Both the position numbers and the translations under genes were made by a program. The notes beneath the pieces were generated by a model. It was not told where the DNA came from. It did no database searches and saw nothing but the letters and a program-made list of their open reading frames with translations. Below are positions 34,493 to 49,030 of a DNA stretch of 64,000 nucleotides, in pieces. This stretch comes from Ligustrum vulgare (taxonomy: Eukaryota > Streptophyta > Magnoliopsida > Lamiales > Oleaceae), in assembly GCA_963555705.1 (NCBI GenBank), contig OY743190.1:15445491-15509490 (forward strand), given 5' to 3'. The stretch's first letter is position 1. Every line of letters begins with the position of its first letter.

Positions 34493-35695
34493 ATTGTGGA
34501 AATGTTCCATTTCCTTGTCGTCATTATTGATGAATTGGCAAAGACCTGTTTTCCCAATTCCTGAAGTACCAACATTTGATATAACAGATGCGGTTGCTCC
34601 GTCGGCTACTCCTGATGTTGTTTTCAAGAGGTAGTTTCATTTCCTGCTTTTCAAATTGGTTTTCGCCAATATTTCTTTTTGCCAACTGTAAGTTGAATTC
34701 TTCTGTTGCTGCCTTTGTCAAATCATCACGGATTCTTAGGTTGCTGAAGTTTGTAGAATAATACATTTCCTACTTACGCAAATATTTGATGTCTTCAAAA
34801 GTTTATTGGGAGCTACATGATAGGTTCAAGGAGCTCGAAAGTTTGTAGCCAACGGTCCAAACTCATATTCAAGATGCAGAAGAACGACAATTTACCGATA
34901 AAGCATTTAGAATTTGGCTTTGTCAACTCAAACATGCAGCCGACAAAGTGAAGGACTTGTTTAGAACACTGCGCATTGAAGGAATCCAGAACATTTAGTT
35001 TATTGGTGGCTATCAGTTCTGGTGCCTGCTTCCACCATCGGGTAGAATTAACATTGACATCCGCATACGGATTAAAATCTCCTCCTTGATTTCATAATTC
35101 TTTGGGATTACCGAGCAAAATACAAAGCAGTGTTTGAGATACAGCGTCATATGCATGTAACTTACAAGTAGGGCAGGTAAAATTGTATTTTTATAAGCCT
35201 CCAAATTCCAAAGATTACTATTCTGAACGTATAACCACTCTATATCATCTGTCTTGGAGCACATGTGACCACCGAGAATTTTGAAGCCAAAGGAATACCT
35301 TCACATTTCCACATTACTTGTTCGACAGTTGCTTGAAGATTTAGAAATTACTCTTCTTTTGTTTGAACAAAAGAAAGGCGTCCTTCCAATATTTTCCAGT
35401 GGTCATCATTTGTCATATCCTTCAAGGAATGTGCAGAATTAGAATTGCCTGGATCCATTGCAACTTTTTGACAAGTATCTTGCTTCCATCAAGTCCACAC
35501 TTGAACAGTGGCCTTAGTGCATCAAAACCATCACCGAGTACAAGAAGATATTTCTTTTGTTTTAATGATTTCCACATCATTGTACAGAATGTTCAAGTTC
35601 ATTGAATAACATTTATTTCCTGTTGATGACTAAATTAATGCTTTAAATGTTCTTTTAGCATTGAAATCACGTGATACAAAAAGTCATATTCTTAA
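34493..35695. repeat. NLR unit 8 (class B, 1203 bp)
   Basis: Class B with ACCACTC. Private GATTTAGAAATT (near 35340) is shared with units 11 and 12; TTCCAGTGGTC is private. Confidence 0.93.
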
Positions 35696-36910
35696 ATTGT
35701 GGAAATGTTCCATTTCCTTGTCGTCATTATTGATGAATTGGCAAAGACCTGTTTTCCCAATTCCTGAAGTACCAACATTTGATATAACAGATGCGGTTGC
35801 TCCGTCGGCTACTCCTGATGTTGTTTTCAAGAGGTAGTTTCATTTCCTGCTTTTCAAATTGGTTTTCGCCAATATTTCTTTTTGCCAACTGTAAGTTGAA
35901 TTCTTCTGTTGCTGCCTTTGTCAAATCATCACGGATTCTTAGGTTGCTGAAGTTTGTAGAATAATACATTTCCTACATACGCAAATATTTGATGTCGTCA
36001 AGCAAGTCTTCAAAAGTTTATTGGGAGCTACATGACAGTTTCAAGGAGCTCCAAAGTTTGTAGCCAACGGTCCAAACTCATATTCAAGATGCAGAAGAAC
36101 GACAATTTACCGATAAAGCATTTAGAATTTGGCTTTGTCAACTCAAACATGCAGCCGACAAAGTGAAGGACTTGTTTAGAACACTGCGCATTGAAGGAAT
36201 CCAGAACATTTAGTTTATTGGTGGCTATCAGTTCTGGTGCCTGCTTCCACCATCGGGTAGAATTAACATTGACATCCGCATACGGATTAAAATCTCCTCC
36301 TTGATTTCATAATTCTTTGGGATTACCGAGCAAAATACAAAGCAGTGTTTGAGATACAGCGTCATATGCATGTAACTTACAAGTAGGGCCGGTAAAATTG
36401 TATTTTTATAAGCCTCCAAATTCCAAAGATTACAATTCTGAACGTATAACGACTCTATATCATCTGTCTTGGAGCACATGTGACCACCGAGAATTTTGAA
36501 GCCAAAGGAATACCTTCACATTTCCACATTACTTGTTCGACAGTTGCTTGAAGATTTGGAAATTACTCTTCTTTTGTTTGAACAAAAGAAAGGCGTCCTT
36601 CCAATATTTTCCAGCGGTCATCATTTGTCATATCCTTCAAGGAATGTGCAGAATTAGAATTGCCTGGATCCATTGCAACTTTTTGACAAGTATCTTGCTT
36701 CCATCAAGTCCACACTTGAACAGTGGCCTTAGTGCATCAAAACCATCACCGAGTACAAGAAGATATTTCTTTTGTTTTAATGATTTCCACATCATTGTAC
36801 AGAATGTTCAAGTTCATTGAATAACATTTATTTCCTGTTGATGACTAAATTAATGCTTTAAATGTTCTTTTAGCATTGAAATCACGTGATACAAAAAGTC
36901 ATATTCTTAA
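35696..36910. repeat. NLR unit 9 (class A, 1215 bp)
   Basis: Class A with ACGACTC marks. Private GGGCCGGTAAAA near 36388. Confidence 0.93.
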
Positions 36911-38125
36911 ATTGTGGAAATGTTCCATTTCCTTGTCGTCATTATTGATGAATTGGCAAAGACCTGTTTTCCCAATTCCTGAAGTACCAACATTTGATAT
37001 AACAGATGCGGTTGCTCCGTCGGCTACTCCTGATGTTGTTTTCAAGAGGTAGTTTCATTTCCTGCTTTTCAAATTGGTTTTCGCCAATATTTCTTTTTGC
37101 CAACTGTAAGTTGAATTCTTCTGTTGCTGCCTTTGTCAAATCATCACGGATTCTTAGGTTGCTGAAGTTTGTAGAATAATACATTTCCTACATACGCAAA
37201 TATTTGATGTCGTCAAGCAAGTCTTCAAAAGTTTATTGGGAGCTACATGACAGTTTCAAGGAGCTCCAAAGTTTGTAGCCAACGGTCCAAACTCATATTC
37301 AAGATGCAGAAGAACGACAATTTACCGATAAAGCATTTAGAATTTGGCTTTGTCAACTCAAACATGCAGCCGACAAAGTGAAGGACTTGTTTAGAACACT
37401 GCGCATTGAAGGAATCCAGAACATTTAGTTTATTGGTGGCTATCAGTTCTGGTGCCTGCTTCCACCATCGGGTAGAATTAACATTGACATCCGCATACGG
37501 ATTAAAATCTCCTCCTTGATTTCATAATTCTTTGGGATTACCGAGCAAAATACAAAGCAGTGTTTGAGATACAGCGTCATATGCATGTAACTTACAAGTA
37601 GGGCAGGTAAAATTGTATTTTTATAAGCCTCCAAATTCCAAAGATTACAATTCTGAACGTATAACGACTCTATATCATCTGTCTTGGAGCACATGTGACC
37701 ACCGAGAATTTTGAAGCCAAAGGAATACCTTCACATTTCCACATTACTTGTTCGACAGTTGCTTGAAGATTTGGAAATTACTCTTCTTTTGTTTGAACAA
37801 AAGAAAGGCGTCCTTCCAATATTTTCCAGCGGTCATCATTTGTCATATCCTTCAAGGAATGTGCAGAATTAGAATTGCCTGGATCCATTGCAACTTTTTG
37901 ACAAGTATCTTGCTTCCATCAAGTCCACACTTGAACAGTGGCCTTAGTGCATCAAAACCATCACCGAGTACAAGAAGATATTTCTTTTGTTTTAATGATT
38001 TCCACATCATTGTACAGAATGTTCAAGTTCATTGAATAACATTTATTTCCTGTTGATGACTAAATTAATGTTTTAAATGTTCTTTTAGCATTGAAATCAC
38101 GTGATACAAAAAGTCATATTCTTAA
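36911..38125. repeat. NLR unit 10 (class A, 1215 bp)
   Basis: Class A with ACGACTC marks and the TAATGTTTTAAATG end, hence very close to unit 6. Confidence 0.93.
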
Positions 38126-39328
38126 ATTGTGGAAATGTTCCATTTCCTTGTCGTCATTATTGATGAATTGGCAAAGACCTGTTTTCCCAATTCCTGAAGT
38201 ACCAACATTTGATATAACAGATGCGGTTGCTCCGTCGGCTACTCCTGATGTTGTTTTCAAGAGGTAGTTTCATTTCCTGCTTTTCAAATTGGTTTTCGCC
38301 AATATTTCTTTTTGCCAACTGTAAGTTGAATTCTTCTGTTGCTGCCTTTGTCAAATCATCACGGATTCTTAGGTTGCTGAAGTTTGTAGAATAATACATT
38401 TCCTACTTACGCAAATATTTGATGTCTTCAAAAGTTTATTGGGAGCTACATGATAGGTTCAAGGAGCTCGAAAGTTTGTAGCCAACGGTCCAAACTCATA
38501 TTCAAGATGCAGAAGAACGACAATTTACCGATAAAGCATTTAGAATTTGGCTTTGTCAACTCAAACATGCAGCCGACAAAGTGAAGGACTTGTTTAGAAC
38601 ACTGCGCATTGAAGGAATCCAGAACATTTAGTTTATTGGTGGCTATCAGTTCTGGTGCCTGCTTCCACCATCGGGTAGAATTAACATTGACATCCGCATA
38701 CGGATTAAAATCTCCTCCTTGATTTCATAATTCTTTGGGATTACCGAGCAAAATACAAAGCAGTGTTTGAGATACAGCGTCATATGCATGTAACTTACAA
38801 GTAGGGCAGGTAAAATTGTATTTTTATAAGCCTCCAAATTCCAAAGATTACTATTCTGAACGTATAACCACTCTATATCATCTGTCTTGGAGCACATGTG
38901 ACCACCGAGAATTTTGAAGCCAAAGGAATACCTTCACATTTCCACATTACTTGTTCGACAGTTGCTTGAAGATTTAGAAATTACTCTTCTTTTGTTTGAA
39001 CAAAAGAAAGGCGTCCTTCCAATATTTTCCAGCGGTCATCATTTGTCATATCCTTCAAGGAATGTGCAGAATTAGAATTGCCTGGATCCATTGCAACTTT
39101 TTGACAAGTATCTTGCTTCCATCAAGTCCACACTTGAACAGTGGCCTTAGTGCATCAAAACCATCACCGAGTACAAGAAGATATTTCTTTTGTTTTAATG
39201 ATTTCCACATCATTGTACAGAATGTTCAAGTTCATTGAATAACATTTATTTCCTGTTGATGACTAAATTAATGCTTTAAATGTTCTTTTAGCATTGAAAT
39301 CACGTGATACAAAAAGTCATATTCTTAA
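38126..39328. repeat. NLR unit 11 (class B, 1203 bp)
   Basis: Class B, ACCACTC, GATTTAGAAATT. Very close to unit 8. Confidence 0.93.
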
Positions 39329-40531
39329 ATTGTGGAAATGTTCCATTTCCTTGTCGTCATTATTGATGAATTGGCAAAGACCTGTTTTCCCAATTCCTGA
39401 AGTACCAACATTTGATATAACAGATGCGGTTGCTCCGTCGGCTACTCCTGATGTTGTTTTCAAGAGGTAGTTTCATTTCCTGCTTTTCAAATTGGTTTTC
39501 GCCAATATTTCTTTTTGCCAACTGTAAGTTGAATTCTTCTGTTGCTGCCTTTGTCAAATCATCACGGATTCTTAGGTTGCTGAAGTTTGTAGAATAATAC
39601 ATTTCCTACTTACGCAAATATTTGATGTCTTCAAAAGTTTATTGGGAGCTACATGATAGGTTCAAGGAGCTCGAAAGTTTGTAGCCAACGGTCCAAACTC
39701 ATATTCAAGATGCAGAAGAACGACAATTTACCGATAAAGCATTTAGAATTTGGCTTTGTCAACTCAAACATGCAGCCGACAAAGTGAAGGACTTGTTTAG
39801 AACACTGCGCATTGAAGGAATCCAGAACATTTAGTTTATTGGTGGCTATCAGTTCTGGTGCCTGCTTCCACCATCGGGTAGAATTAACATTGACATCCGC
39901 ATACGGATTAAAATCTCCTCCTTGATTTCATAATTCTTTGGGATTACCGAGCAAAATACAAAGCAGTGTTTGAGATACAGCGTCATATGTATGTAACTTA
40001 CAAGTAGGGCAGGTAAAATTGTATTTTTATAAGCCTCCAAATTCCAAAGATTACTATTCTGAACGTATAACCACTCTATATCATCTGTCTTGGAGCACAT
40101 GTGACCACCGAGAATTTTGAAGCCAAAGGAATACCTTCACATTTCCACATTACTTGTTCGACAGTTGCTTGAAGATTTAGAAATTACTCTTCTTTTGTTT
40201 GAACAAAAGAAAGGCGTCCTTCCAATATTTTCCAGCGGTCATCATTTGTCATATCCGTCAAGGAATGTGCAGAATTAGAATTGCCTGGATCCATTGCAAC
40301 TTTTTGACAAGTATCTTGCTTCCATCAAGTCCACACTTGAACAGTGGCCTTAGTGCATCAAAACCATCACCGAGTACAAGAAGATATTTCTTTTGTTTTA
40401 ATGATTTCCACATCATTGTACAGAATGTTCAAGTTCATTGAATAACATTTATTTCCTGTTGATGACTAAATTAATGTTTTAAATGTTCTTTTAGCATTGA
40501 AATCACGTGATACAAAAAGTCATATTCTTAA
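39329..40531. repeat. NLR unit 12 (class B, 1203 bp)
   Basis: Class B, GATTTAGAAATT. Private ATGTATGTAAC; the right end has CATATCCGTCAAGG, a mark of units 13 that follow, so the transition to class C lies inside this unit. Confidence 0.93.
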
Positions 40532-41746
40532 ATTGTGGAAATGTTCCATTTCCTTGTCGTCATTATTGATGAATTGGCAAAGACCTGTTTTCCCAATTCC
40601 TGAAGTACCAACATTTGATATAACAGATGCGGTTGCTCCGTCGGCTACTCCTGATGTTGTTTTCAAGAGGTAGTTTCATTTCCTGCTTTTCAAATTGGTT
40701 TTCGCAAATATTTCTTTTTGCCAACTGTAAGTTGAATTATTCTGTTGCTGCCTTTGTCAAATCATCACGGATTCTTAGGTTGCTGAAGTTTGTAGAATAA
40801 TACATTTCCTACATACGCAAATATTTGATGTCATCAAGCAAGTCTTCAAAAGTTTATTGGGAGCTACACGACAGGTTCAAGGAGCTCCAAAGTTTGTAGC
40901 CAACGGTCCAAACTCATATTCAAGATGCAGAAGAACGACAATTTACCGATAAAGCATTTAGAATTTGGCTTTGTCAACTCAAACATACAGTCGACAAAGT
41001 GAAGGACTTGTTTAGAACACTGCGCATTGAAGGAATCCAGAACATTTAGTTTATTGGTGGCTATCAGTTCTGGTGCCTGCTTCCACCATCGGGTAGAATT
41101 AACATTGACATCCGCATACGGATTAAAATCTCCTCCTTGATTTCATAATTCTTTGGGATTACCGAGCAAAATACAAAGCAGTGTTTGAGATACAGCGTCG
41201 TATGCATGTAACTTACAAGTAGGGCAGGTAAAATTGTATTTTTATAAGCCTCCAAATTCCAAAGATTACTATTCTGAACGTATAACCACTCTATATCATC
41301 TGTCTTGGAGCACATGTGACCACCGAGAATTTTGAAGCCAAAGGAATACCTTCACATTTCCACATTACTTGTTCGACAGTTGCTTGAAGATTTGGAAATT
41401 ACTCTTCTTTTGTTTGAACAAAAGAAAGGCGTCCTTCCAATATTTTCCAGCGGTCATCATTTGTCATATCCGTCAAGGAATGTGCAGAATTAGAATTGCC
41501 TGGATCCATTGCAACTTTTTGACAAGTATCTTGCTTCCATCAAGTCCACACTTGAACAGTGGCCTTAGTGCATCAAAACCATCACCGAGTACAAGAAGAT
41601 ATTTCTTTTGTTTTAATGATTTCCACATCATTGTACAGAATGTTCAAGTTCATTGAATAACATTTATTTCCTGTTGATGACTAAATTAATGCTTTAAATG
41701 TTCTTTTAGCATTGAAATCACGTGATACAAAAAGTCATATTCTTAA
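40532..41746. repeat. NLR unit 13 (class C, 1215 bp)
   Basis: Class C marks: TTCGCAAATATTT, GAATTATTCTG, CACGACAGGTTC. Private TGTCATCAAGC and CATACAGTCGAC. The altered ATTATTC breaks the minus linker frame open in A and B units. Confidence 0.93.
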
Positions 41747-42961
41747 ATTGTGGAAATGTTCCATTTCCTTGTCGTCATTATTGATGAATTGGCAAAGACC
41801 TGTTTTCCCAATTCCTGAAGTACCAACATTTGATATAACAGATGCGGTTGCTCCGTCGGCTACTCCTGATGTTGTTTTCAAGAGGTAGTTTCATTTCCTG
41901 CTTTTCAAATTGGTTTTCGCAAATATTTCTTTTTGCCAACTGTAAGTTGAATTATTCTGTTGCTGCCTTTGTCAAATCATCACGGATTCTTAGGTTGCTG
42001 AAGTTTGTAGAATAATACATTTCCTACATACGCAAATATTTGATGTCGTCAAGCAAGTCTTCAAAAGTTTATTGGGAGCTACACGACAGGTTCAAGGAGC
42101 TCCAAAGTTTGTAGCCAACGGTCCAAACTCATATTCAAGATGCAGAAGAACGACAATTTACCGATAAAGCATTTAGAATTTGGCTTTGTCAACTCAAACA
42201 TGCAGCCGACAAAGTGAAGGACTTGTTTAGAACACTGCGCATTGAAGGAATCCAGAACATTTAGTTTATTGGTGGCTATCAGTTCTGGTGCCTGCTTCCA
42301 CCATCGGGTAGAATTAACATTGACATCCGCATACGGATTAAAATCTCCTCCTTGATTTCATAATTCTTTGGGATTACCGAGCAAAATACAAAGCAGTGTT
42401 TGAGATACAGCGTCGTATGCATGTAACTTACAAGTAGGGCAGGTAAAATTGTATTTTTATAAGCCTCCAAATTCCAAAGATTACTATTCTGAACGTATAA
42501 CCACTCTATATCATCTGTCTTGGAGCACATGTGACCACCGAGAATTTTGAAGCCAAAGGAATACCTTCACATTTCCACATTACTTGTTCGACAGTTGCTT
42601 GAAGATTTGGAAATTACTCTTCTTTTGTTTGAACAAAAGAAAGGCGTCCTTCCAATATTTTCCAGCGGTCATCATTTGTCATATCCTTCAAGGAATGTGC
42701 AGAATTAGAATTGCCTGGATCCATTGCAACTTTTTGACAAGTATCTTGCTTCCATCAAGTCCACACTTGAACAGTGGCCTTAGTGCATCAAAACCATCAC
42801 CGAGTACAAGAAGATATTTCTTTTGTTTTAATGATTTCCACATCATTGTACAGAATGTTCAAGTTCATTGAATAACATTTATTTCCTGTTGATGACTAAA
42901 TTAATGCTTTAAATGTTCTTTTAGCATTGAAATCACGTGATACAAAAAGTCATATTCTTAA
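41747..42961. repeat. NLR unit 14 (class C, 1215 bp)
   Basis: Class C; GCGTCGTATGC shared with units 3 and 13. Confidence 0.93.
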
Positions 42962-44175
42962 ATTGTGGAAATGTTCCATTTCCTTGTCGTCATTATTGAT
43001 GAATTGGCAAAGACCTGTTTTCCCAATTCCTGAAGTACCAACATTTGATATAACAGATGCGGTTGCTCCGTCGGCTACTCCTGATGTTGTTTTCAAGAGG
43101 TAGTTTCATTTCCTGCTTTTCAAATTGGTTTTCGCAAATATTTCTTTTTGCCAACTGTAAGTTGAATTATTCTGTTGCTGCCTTTGTCAAATCATCACGG
43201 ATTCTTAGGTTGCTGAAGTTTGTAGAATAATACATTTCCTACATACGCATATATTTGATGTCGTCAAGCAAGTCTTCAAAAGTTTATTGGGAGCTACACG
43301 ACAGGTTCAAGGAGCTCCAAAGTTTGTAGCCAACGGTCCAAACTCATATTCAAGATGCAGAAGAACGACAATTTACCGATAAAGCATTTAGAATTTGGCT
43401 TTGTCAACTCAAACATACAGCCGACAAAGTGAAGGACTTGTTTAGAACACTGCGCATTGAAGGAATCCAGAACATTTAGTTTATTGGTGGCTATCAGTTC
43501 TGGTGCCTGCTTCCACCATCGGGTAGAATTAACATTGACATCCGCATACGGACTAAAATCTCCTCCTTGATTTCATAATTCTTTGGGATTACCGAGCAAA
43601 ATACAAAGCAGTGTTTGAGATACAGCGTCATATGCATGTAACTTACAAGTAGGGCAGGTAAAATTGTATTTTATAAGCCTCCAAATTCCAAAGATTACTA
43701 TTCTGAACGTATAACCACTCTATATCATCTGTCTTGGAGCACATGTGACCACCGAGAATTTTGAAGCCAAAGGAATACCTTCACATTTCCACATTACTTG
43801 TTCGACAGTTGCTTGAAGATTTGGAAATTACTCTTCTTTTGTTTGAACAAAAGAAAGGCGTCCTTCCAATATTTTCCAGCGGTCATCATTTGTCATATCC
43901 TTCAAGGAATGTGCAGAATTAGAATTGCCTGGATCCATTGCAACTTTTTGACAAGTATCTTGCTTCCATCAAGTCCACACTTGAACAGTGGCCTTAGTGC
44001 ATCAAAACCATCACCGAGTACAAGAAGATATTTCTTTTGTTTTAATGATTTCCACATCATTGTACAGAATGTTCAAGTTCATTGAATAACATTTATTTCC
44101 TGTTGATGACTAAATTAATGCTTTAAATGTTCTTTTAGCATTGAAATCACGTGATACAAAAAGTCATATTCTTAA
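42962..44175. repeat. NLR unit 15 (class C, 1214 bp)
   Basis: Class C with private GCATATATTTG, CGGACTAAAATC and a 1-bp deletion in a T-run (GTATTTTATAAG) that ends the RNBS-D frame. Confidence 0.93.
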
Positions 44176-45389
44176 ATTGTGGAAATGTTCCATTTCCTTG
44201 TCGTCATTATTGATGAATTGGCAAAGACCTGTTTTCCCAATTCCTGAAGTACCAACATTTGATATAACAGATGCGGTTGCTCCGTCGGCTACTCCTGATG
44301 TTGTTTTCAAGAGGTAGTTTCATTTCCTGCTTTTCAAATTGGTTTTCGCCAATATTTCTTTTTGCCAACTGTAAGTTGAATTCTTCTGTTGCTGCCTTTG
44401 TCAAATCATCACGGATTCTTAGGTTGCTGAAGTTTGTAGAATAATACATTTCCTACTTACGCAAATATTTGATGTCGTCAAGCAAGTCTTCAAAAGTTTA
44501 TTGGGAGCTACATGATAGGTTCAAGGAGCTCCAAAGTTTGTAGCCAATGGTCCAAACTCATATTCAAGATGCAGAAGAACGACAATTTACCGATAAAGCA
44601 TTTAGAATTTGGCTTTGTCAACTCAAACATGCAGCCGACAAAGTGAAGGACTTGTTTAGAACACTGCGCATTGAAGGAATCCAGAACATTTAGTTTATTG
44701 GTGGCTATCAGTTCTGGTGCCTGCTTCCACCATCGGGTAGAATTAACATTGACATCCGCATACGGATTAAAATCTCCTCCTTGATTTCATAATTCTTTGG
44801 GATTACCGAGCAAAATACAAAGCAGTGTTTGAGATACAGCGTCATATGCATGTAACTTACAAGTAGGCAGGTAAAATTGTATTTTTATAGGCCTCCAAAT
44901 TCGAAAGATTACTATTCTGAACGTATAACCACTCTATATCATCTGTCTTGGAGCACATGTGACCACCGAGAATTTTGAAGCCAAAGGAATACCTTCACAT
45001 TTCCACATTACTTGTTCGACAGTTGCTTGAAGATTTGGAAATTACTCTTCTTTTGTTTGAACAAAAGAAAGGCGCCCTTCCAATATTTTCCAGCGGTCAT
45101 CATTTGTCATATCCTTCAAGGAATGTGCAGAATTAGAATTGCCTGGATCCATTGCAACTTTTTGACAAGTATCTTGCTTCCATCAAGTCCACACTTGAAC
45201 AGTGGCCTTAGTGCATCAAAACCATCACCGAGTACAAGAAGATATTTCTTTTGTTTTAATGATTTCCACATAATTGTACAGAATGTTCAAGTTCATTGAA
45301 TAACATTTATTTCCTGTAGATGACTAAATTACTGCTTTAATTGTTATTTTAACATTGAAATCACGTGATACAAAAAGTCATATTCTTAA
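44176..45389. repeat. NLR unit 16 (class D founder-like, 1214 bp)
   Basis: First class D unit: CTTACG with the full GTCGTCAAGCAAG, GATAGGTTC, GCTCC, GCCAATGG, and AAGTAGGCAGG (1-bp deletion) that persists to the end of the array. It combines marks of classes A and B. Confidence 0.93.
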
Positions 45390-46603
45390 ATTGTGGAAAT
45401 GTTCCATTTCCTTGTCGTCATTATTGATGAATTGGCAAAGACCTGTTTTCCCAATTCCTGAAGTACCAACATTTGATATAACAGATGCGGTTGCTCCGTC
45501 GGCTACTCCTGATGTTGTTTTCAAGAGATAGTTTCATTTCCTGCTTTTCAAATTGGTTTTCGCCAATATTTCTTTTTGCCAACTGTAAGTTGAATTCTTC
45601 TGTTGCTGCCTTTGTCAAATCATCACGGATTCTTAGGTTGCTGAAGTTTGTAGAATAATACATTTCCTACTTACGCAAATATTTGATGTCGTCAAGCAAG
45701 TCTTCAAAAGTTTATTGGGAGCTACATGATAGGTTCAAGGAGCTCGAAAGTTTGTAGCCAATGGTCCAAACTCATATTCAAGATGCAGAAGAACGACAAT
45801 TTACCGATAAAGCATTTAGAATTTGGCTTTGTCAACTCAAACATGCAGCCGACAAAGTGAAGGACTTGTTTAGAACACTGCGCATTGAAGGAATCCAGAA
45901 CATTTAGTTTATTGGTGGCTATCAGTTCTGGTGCCTGCTTCCACCATCGGGTAGAATTAACATTGACATCCGCATACGGATTAAAATCTCCTCCTTGATT
46001 TCATAATTCTTTGGGATTACCGAGCAAAATACAAAGCAGTGTTTGAGATACAGCGTCATATGCATGTAACTTACAAGTAGGCAGGTAAAATTGTATTTTT
46101 ATAGGCCTCCAAATTCGAAAGATTACTATTCTGAACGTATAACCACTCTATATCATCTGTCTTGGAGCACATGTGACCACCGAGAATTTTGAAGCCAAAG
46201 GAATACCTTCACATTTCCACATTACTTGTTCGACAGTTGCTTGAAGATTTGGAAATTACTCTTCTTTTGTTTGAACAAAAGAAAGGCGCCCTTCCAATAT
46301 TTTCCAGCGGTCATCATTTGTCATATCCTTCAAGGAATGTGCAGAATTAGAATTGCCTGGATCCATTGCAACTTTTTGACAAGTATCTTGCTTCCATCAA
46401 GTCCACACTTGAACAGTGGCCTTAGTGCATCAAAACCATCACCGAGTACAAGAAGATATTTCTTTTGTTTTAATGATTTCCACATAATTGTACAGAATGT
46501 TCAAGTTCATTGAATAACATTTATTTCCTGTTGATGACTAAATTACTGCTTTAATTGTTCTTTTAACATTGAAATCACGTGATACAAAACGTCATATTCT
46601 TAA
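45390..46603. repeat. NLR unit 17 (class D1, 1214 bp)
   Basis: D1 marks: TCCGTCGGC, TTGCTGCC, TTCAAGGAGCTCG, TCAACTCAAAC, GTGCCTGC; upstream join with CTGTAGATGAC and TTATTTTAACA. Confidence 0.93.
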
Positions 46604-47816
46604 ATTTTGGAAATGTTCCATTTCCTTGTCGTCATTATTGATGAATTGGCAAAGACCTGTTTTCCCAATTCCTGAAGTACCAACATTTGATATAACAGAT
46701 GCGGTTGCTCCGTTGGCTACTCCTGATGTTGTTTTCAAGAGATAGTTTCATTTCCTGCTTTTCAAATTGGTTTTCGCCAATATTTCTTTTTGCCAACTTA
46801 AGTTGAATTCTTCTGTTGCTTCCTTTGTCAAATCATCACGGATTCTTAGGTTGCTGAAGTTTGTAGAATAATACATTTCCTACTTACGCAAATATTTGAT
46901 GTCGTCAAGCAAGTCTTCAAAAGTTTATTGGGAGCTACATGATAGGTTCACGGAGCTCGAAAGTTTGTAGCCAATGGTCCAAACTCATATTCAAGATGCA
47001 GAAGAACGACAATTTACCGATAAAGCATTTAGAATTTGGCTTTGTCATCTCAAACATGCAGCCGACAAAGTGAAGGACTTGTTTAGAACACTGCGCATTG
47101 AAGGAATCCAGAACATTTAGTTTATTGGTGGCTATCAGTTCTGGTGCTTGCTTCCACCATCGGGTAGAATTAACATTGACATCCGCATACGGATTAAAAT
47201 CTCCTCCTTGATTTCATAATTCTTTGGGATTACCGAGCAAAATACAAAGCAGTGTTTGAGATACAGCGTCATATGCATGTAACTTACAAGTAGGCAGGTA
47301 AAATTGTATTTTTATAGGCCTCCAAATTCGAAAGATTACTATTCTGAACGTATAACCACTCTATATCATCTGTCTTGGAGCACATGTGACCACCGAGAAT
47401 TTTGAAGCCAAAGGAATACCTTCACATTTCCACATTACTTGTTCGACAGTTGCTTGAAGATTTGGAAATTACTCTTCTTTTGTTTGAACAAAAGAAAGGC
47501 GCCCTTCCAATATTTTCCAGCGGTCATCATTTGTCATATCCTTCAAGGAATGTGCAGAATTAGAATTGCCTGGATCCATTGCAACTTTTTGACAAGTATC
47601 TTGCTTCCATCAAGTCCACACTTGAACAGTGGCCTTAGTGCATCAAAACCATCACCGAGTACAAGAAGATATTTCTTTTGTTTTAATGATTTCCACATAA
47701 TTGTACAGAATGTTCAAGTTCATTGAATAACATTTATTTCCTGTAGATGACTAAATTACTGCTTTAATTGTTATTTTAACATTGAAATCACGTGATACAA
47801 AAAGTCATATTCTTAA
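46604..47816. repeat. NLR unit 18 (class D2, 1213 bp)
   Basis: D2 marks: TCCGTTGGC, TTGCTTCC, TTCACGGAGCTCG, TCATCTCAAAC, GTGCTTGC; upstream join with CTGTTGATGAC and AAAACGTCA. Private 1-bp deletion (CCAACTTAAG) near 46797. Confidence 0.93.
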
Positions 47817-49030
47817 ATTGTGGAAATGTTCCATTTCCTTGTCGTCATTATTGATGAATTGGCAAAGACCTGTTTTCCCAATTCCTGAAGTACCAACATT
47901 TGATATAACAGATGCGGTTGCTCCGTCGGCTACTCCTGATGTTGTTTTCAAGAGATAGTTTCATTTCCTGCTTTTCAAATTGGTTTTCGCCAATATTTCT
48001 TTTTGCCAACTGTAAGTTGAATTCTTCTGTTGCTGCCTTTGTCAAATCATCACGGATTCTTAGGTTGCTGAAGTTTGTAGAATAATACATTTCCTACTTA
48101 CGCAAATATTTGATGTCGTCAAGCAAGTCTTCAAAAGTTTATTGGGAGCTACATGATAGGTTCAAGGAGCTCGAAAGTTTGTAGCCAATGGTCCAAACTC
48201 ATATTCAAGATGCAGAAGAACGACAATTTACCGATAAAGCATTTAGAATTTGGCTTTGTCAACTCAAACATGCAGCCGACAAAGTGAAGGACTTGTTTAG
48301 AACACTGCGCATTGAAGGAATCCAGAACATTTAGTTTATTGGTGGCTATCAGTTCTGGTGCCTGCTTCCACCATCGGGTAGAATTAACATTGACATCCGC
48401 ATACGGATTAAAATCTCCTCCTTGATTTCATAATTCTTTGGGATTACCGAGCAAAATACAAAGCAGTGTTTGAGATACAGCGTCATATGCATGTAACTTA
48501 CAAGTAGGCAGGTAAAATTGTATTTTTATAGGCCTCCAAATTCGAAAGATTACTATTCTGAACGTATAACCACTCTATATCATCTGTCTTGGAGCACATG
48601 TGACCACCGAGAATTTTGAAGCCAAAGGAATACCTTCACATTTCCACATTACTTGTTCGACAGTTGCTTGAAGATTTGGAAATTACTCTTCTTTTGTTTG
48701 AACAAAAGAAAGGCGCCCTTCCAATATTTTCCAGCGGTCATCATTTGTCATATCCTTCAAGGAATGTGCAGAATTAGAATTGCCTGGATCCATTGCAACT
48801 TTTTGACAAGTATCTTGCTTCCATCAAGTCCACACTTGAACAGTGGCCTTAGTGCATCAAAACCATCACCGAGTACAAGAAGATATTTCTTTTGTTTTAA
48901 TGATTTCCACATAATTGTACAGAATGTTCAAGTTCATTGAATAACATTTATTTCCTGTTGATGACTAAATTACTGCTTTAATTGTTCTTTTAACATTGAA
49001 ATCACGTGATACAAAACGTCATATTCTTAA
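47817..49030. repeat. NLR unit 19 (class D1, 1214 bp)
   Basis: D1 marks throughout; no difference from unit 17 noticed by eye. Confidence 0.93.

Noticed and set aside
26588..42530. The 83-codon minus frame (MCSKTDDIEW) as a small gene
   Set aside because: It is the RNBS-D part of a broken NB-ARC. Units 15-25 lose it by 1-bp deletions without other change, so it is not kept as a protein.
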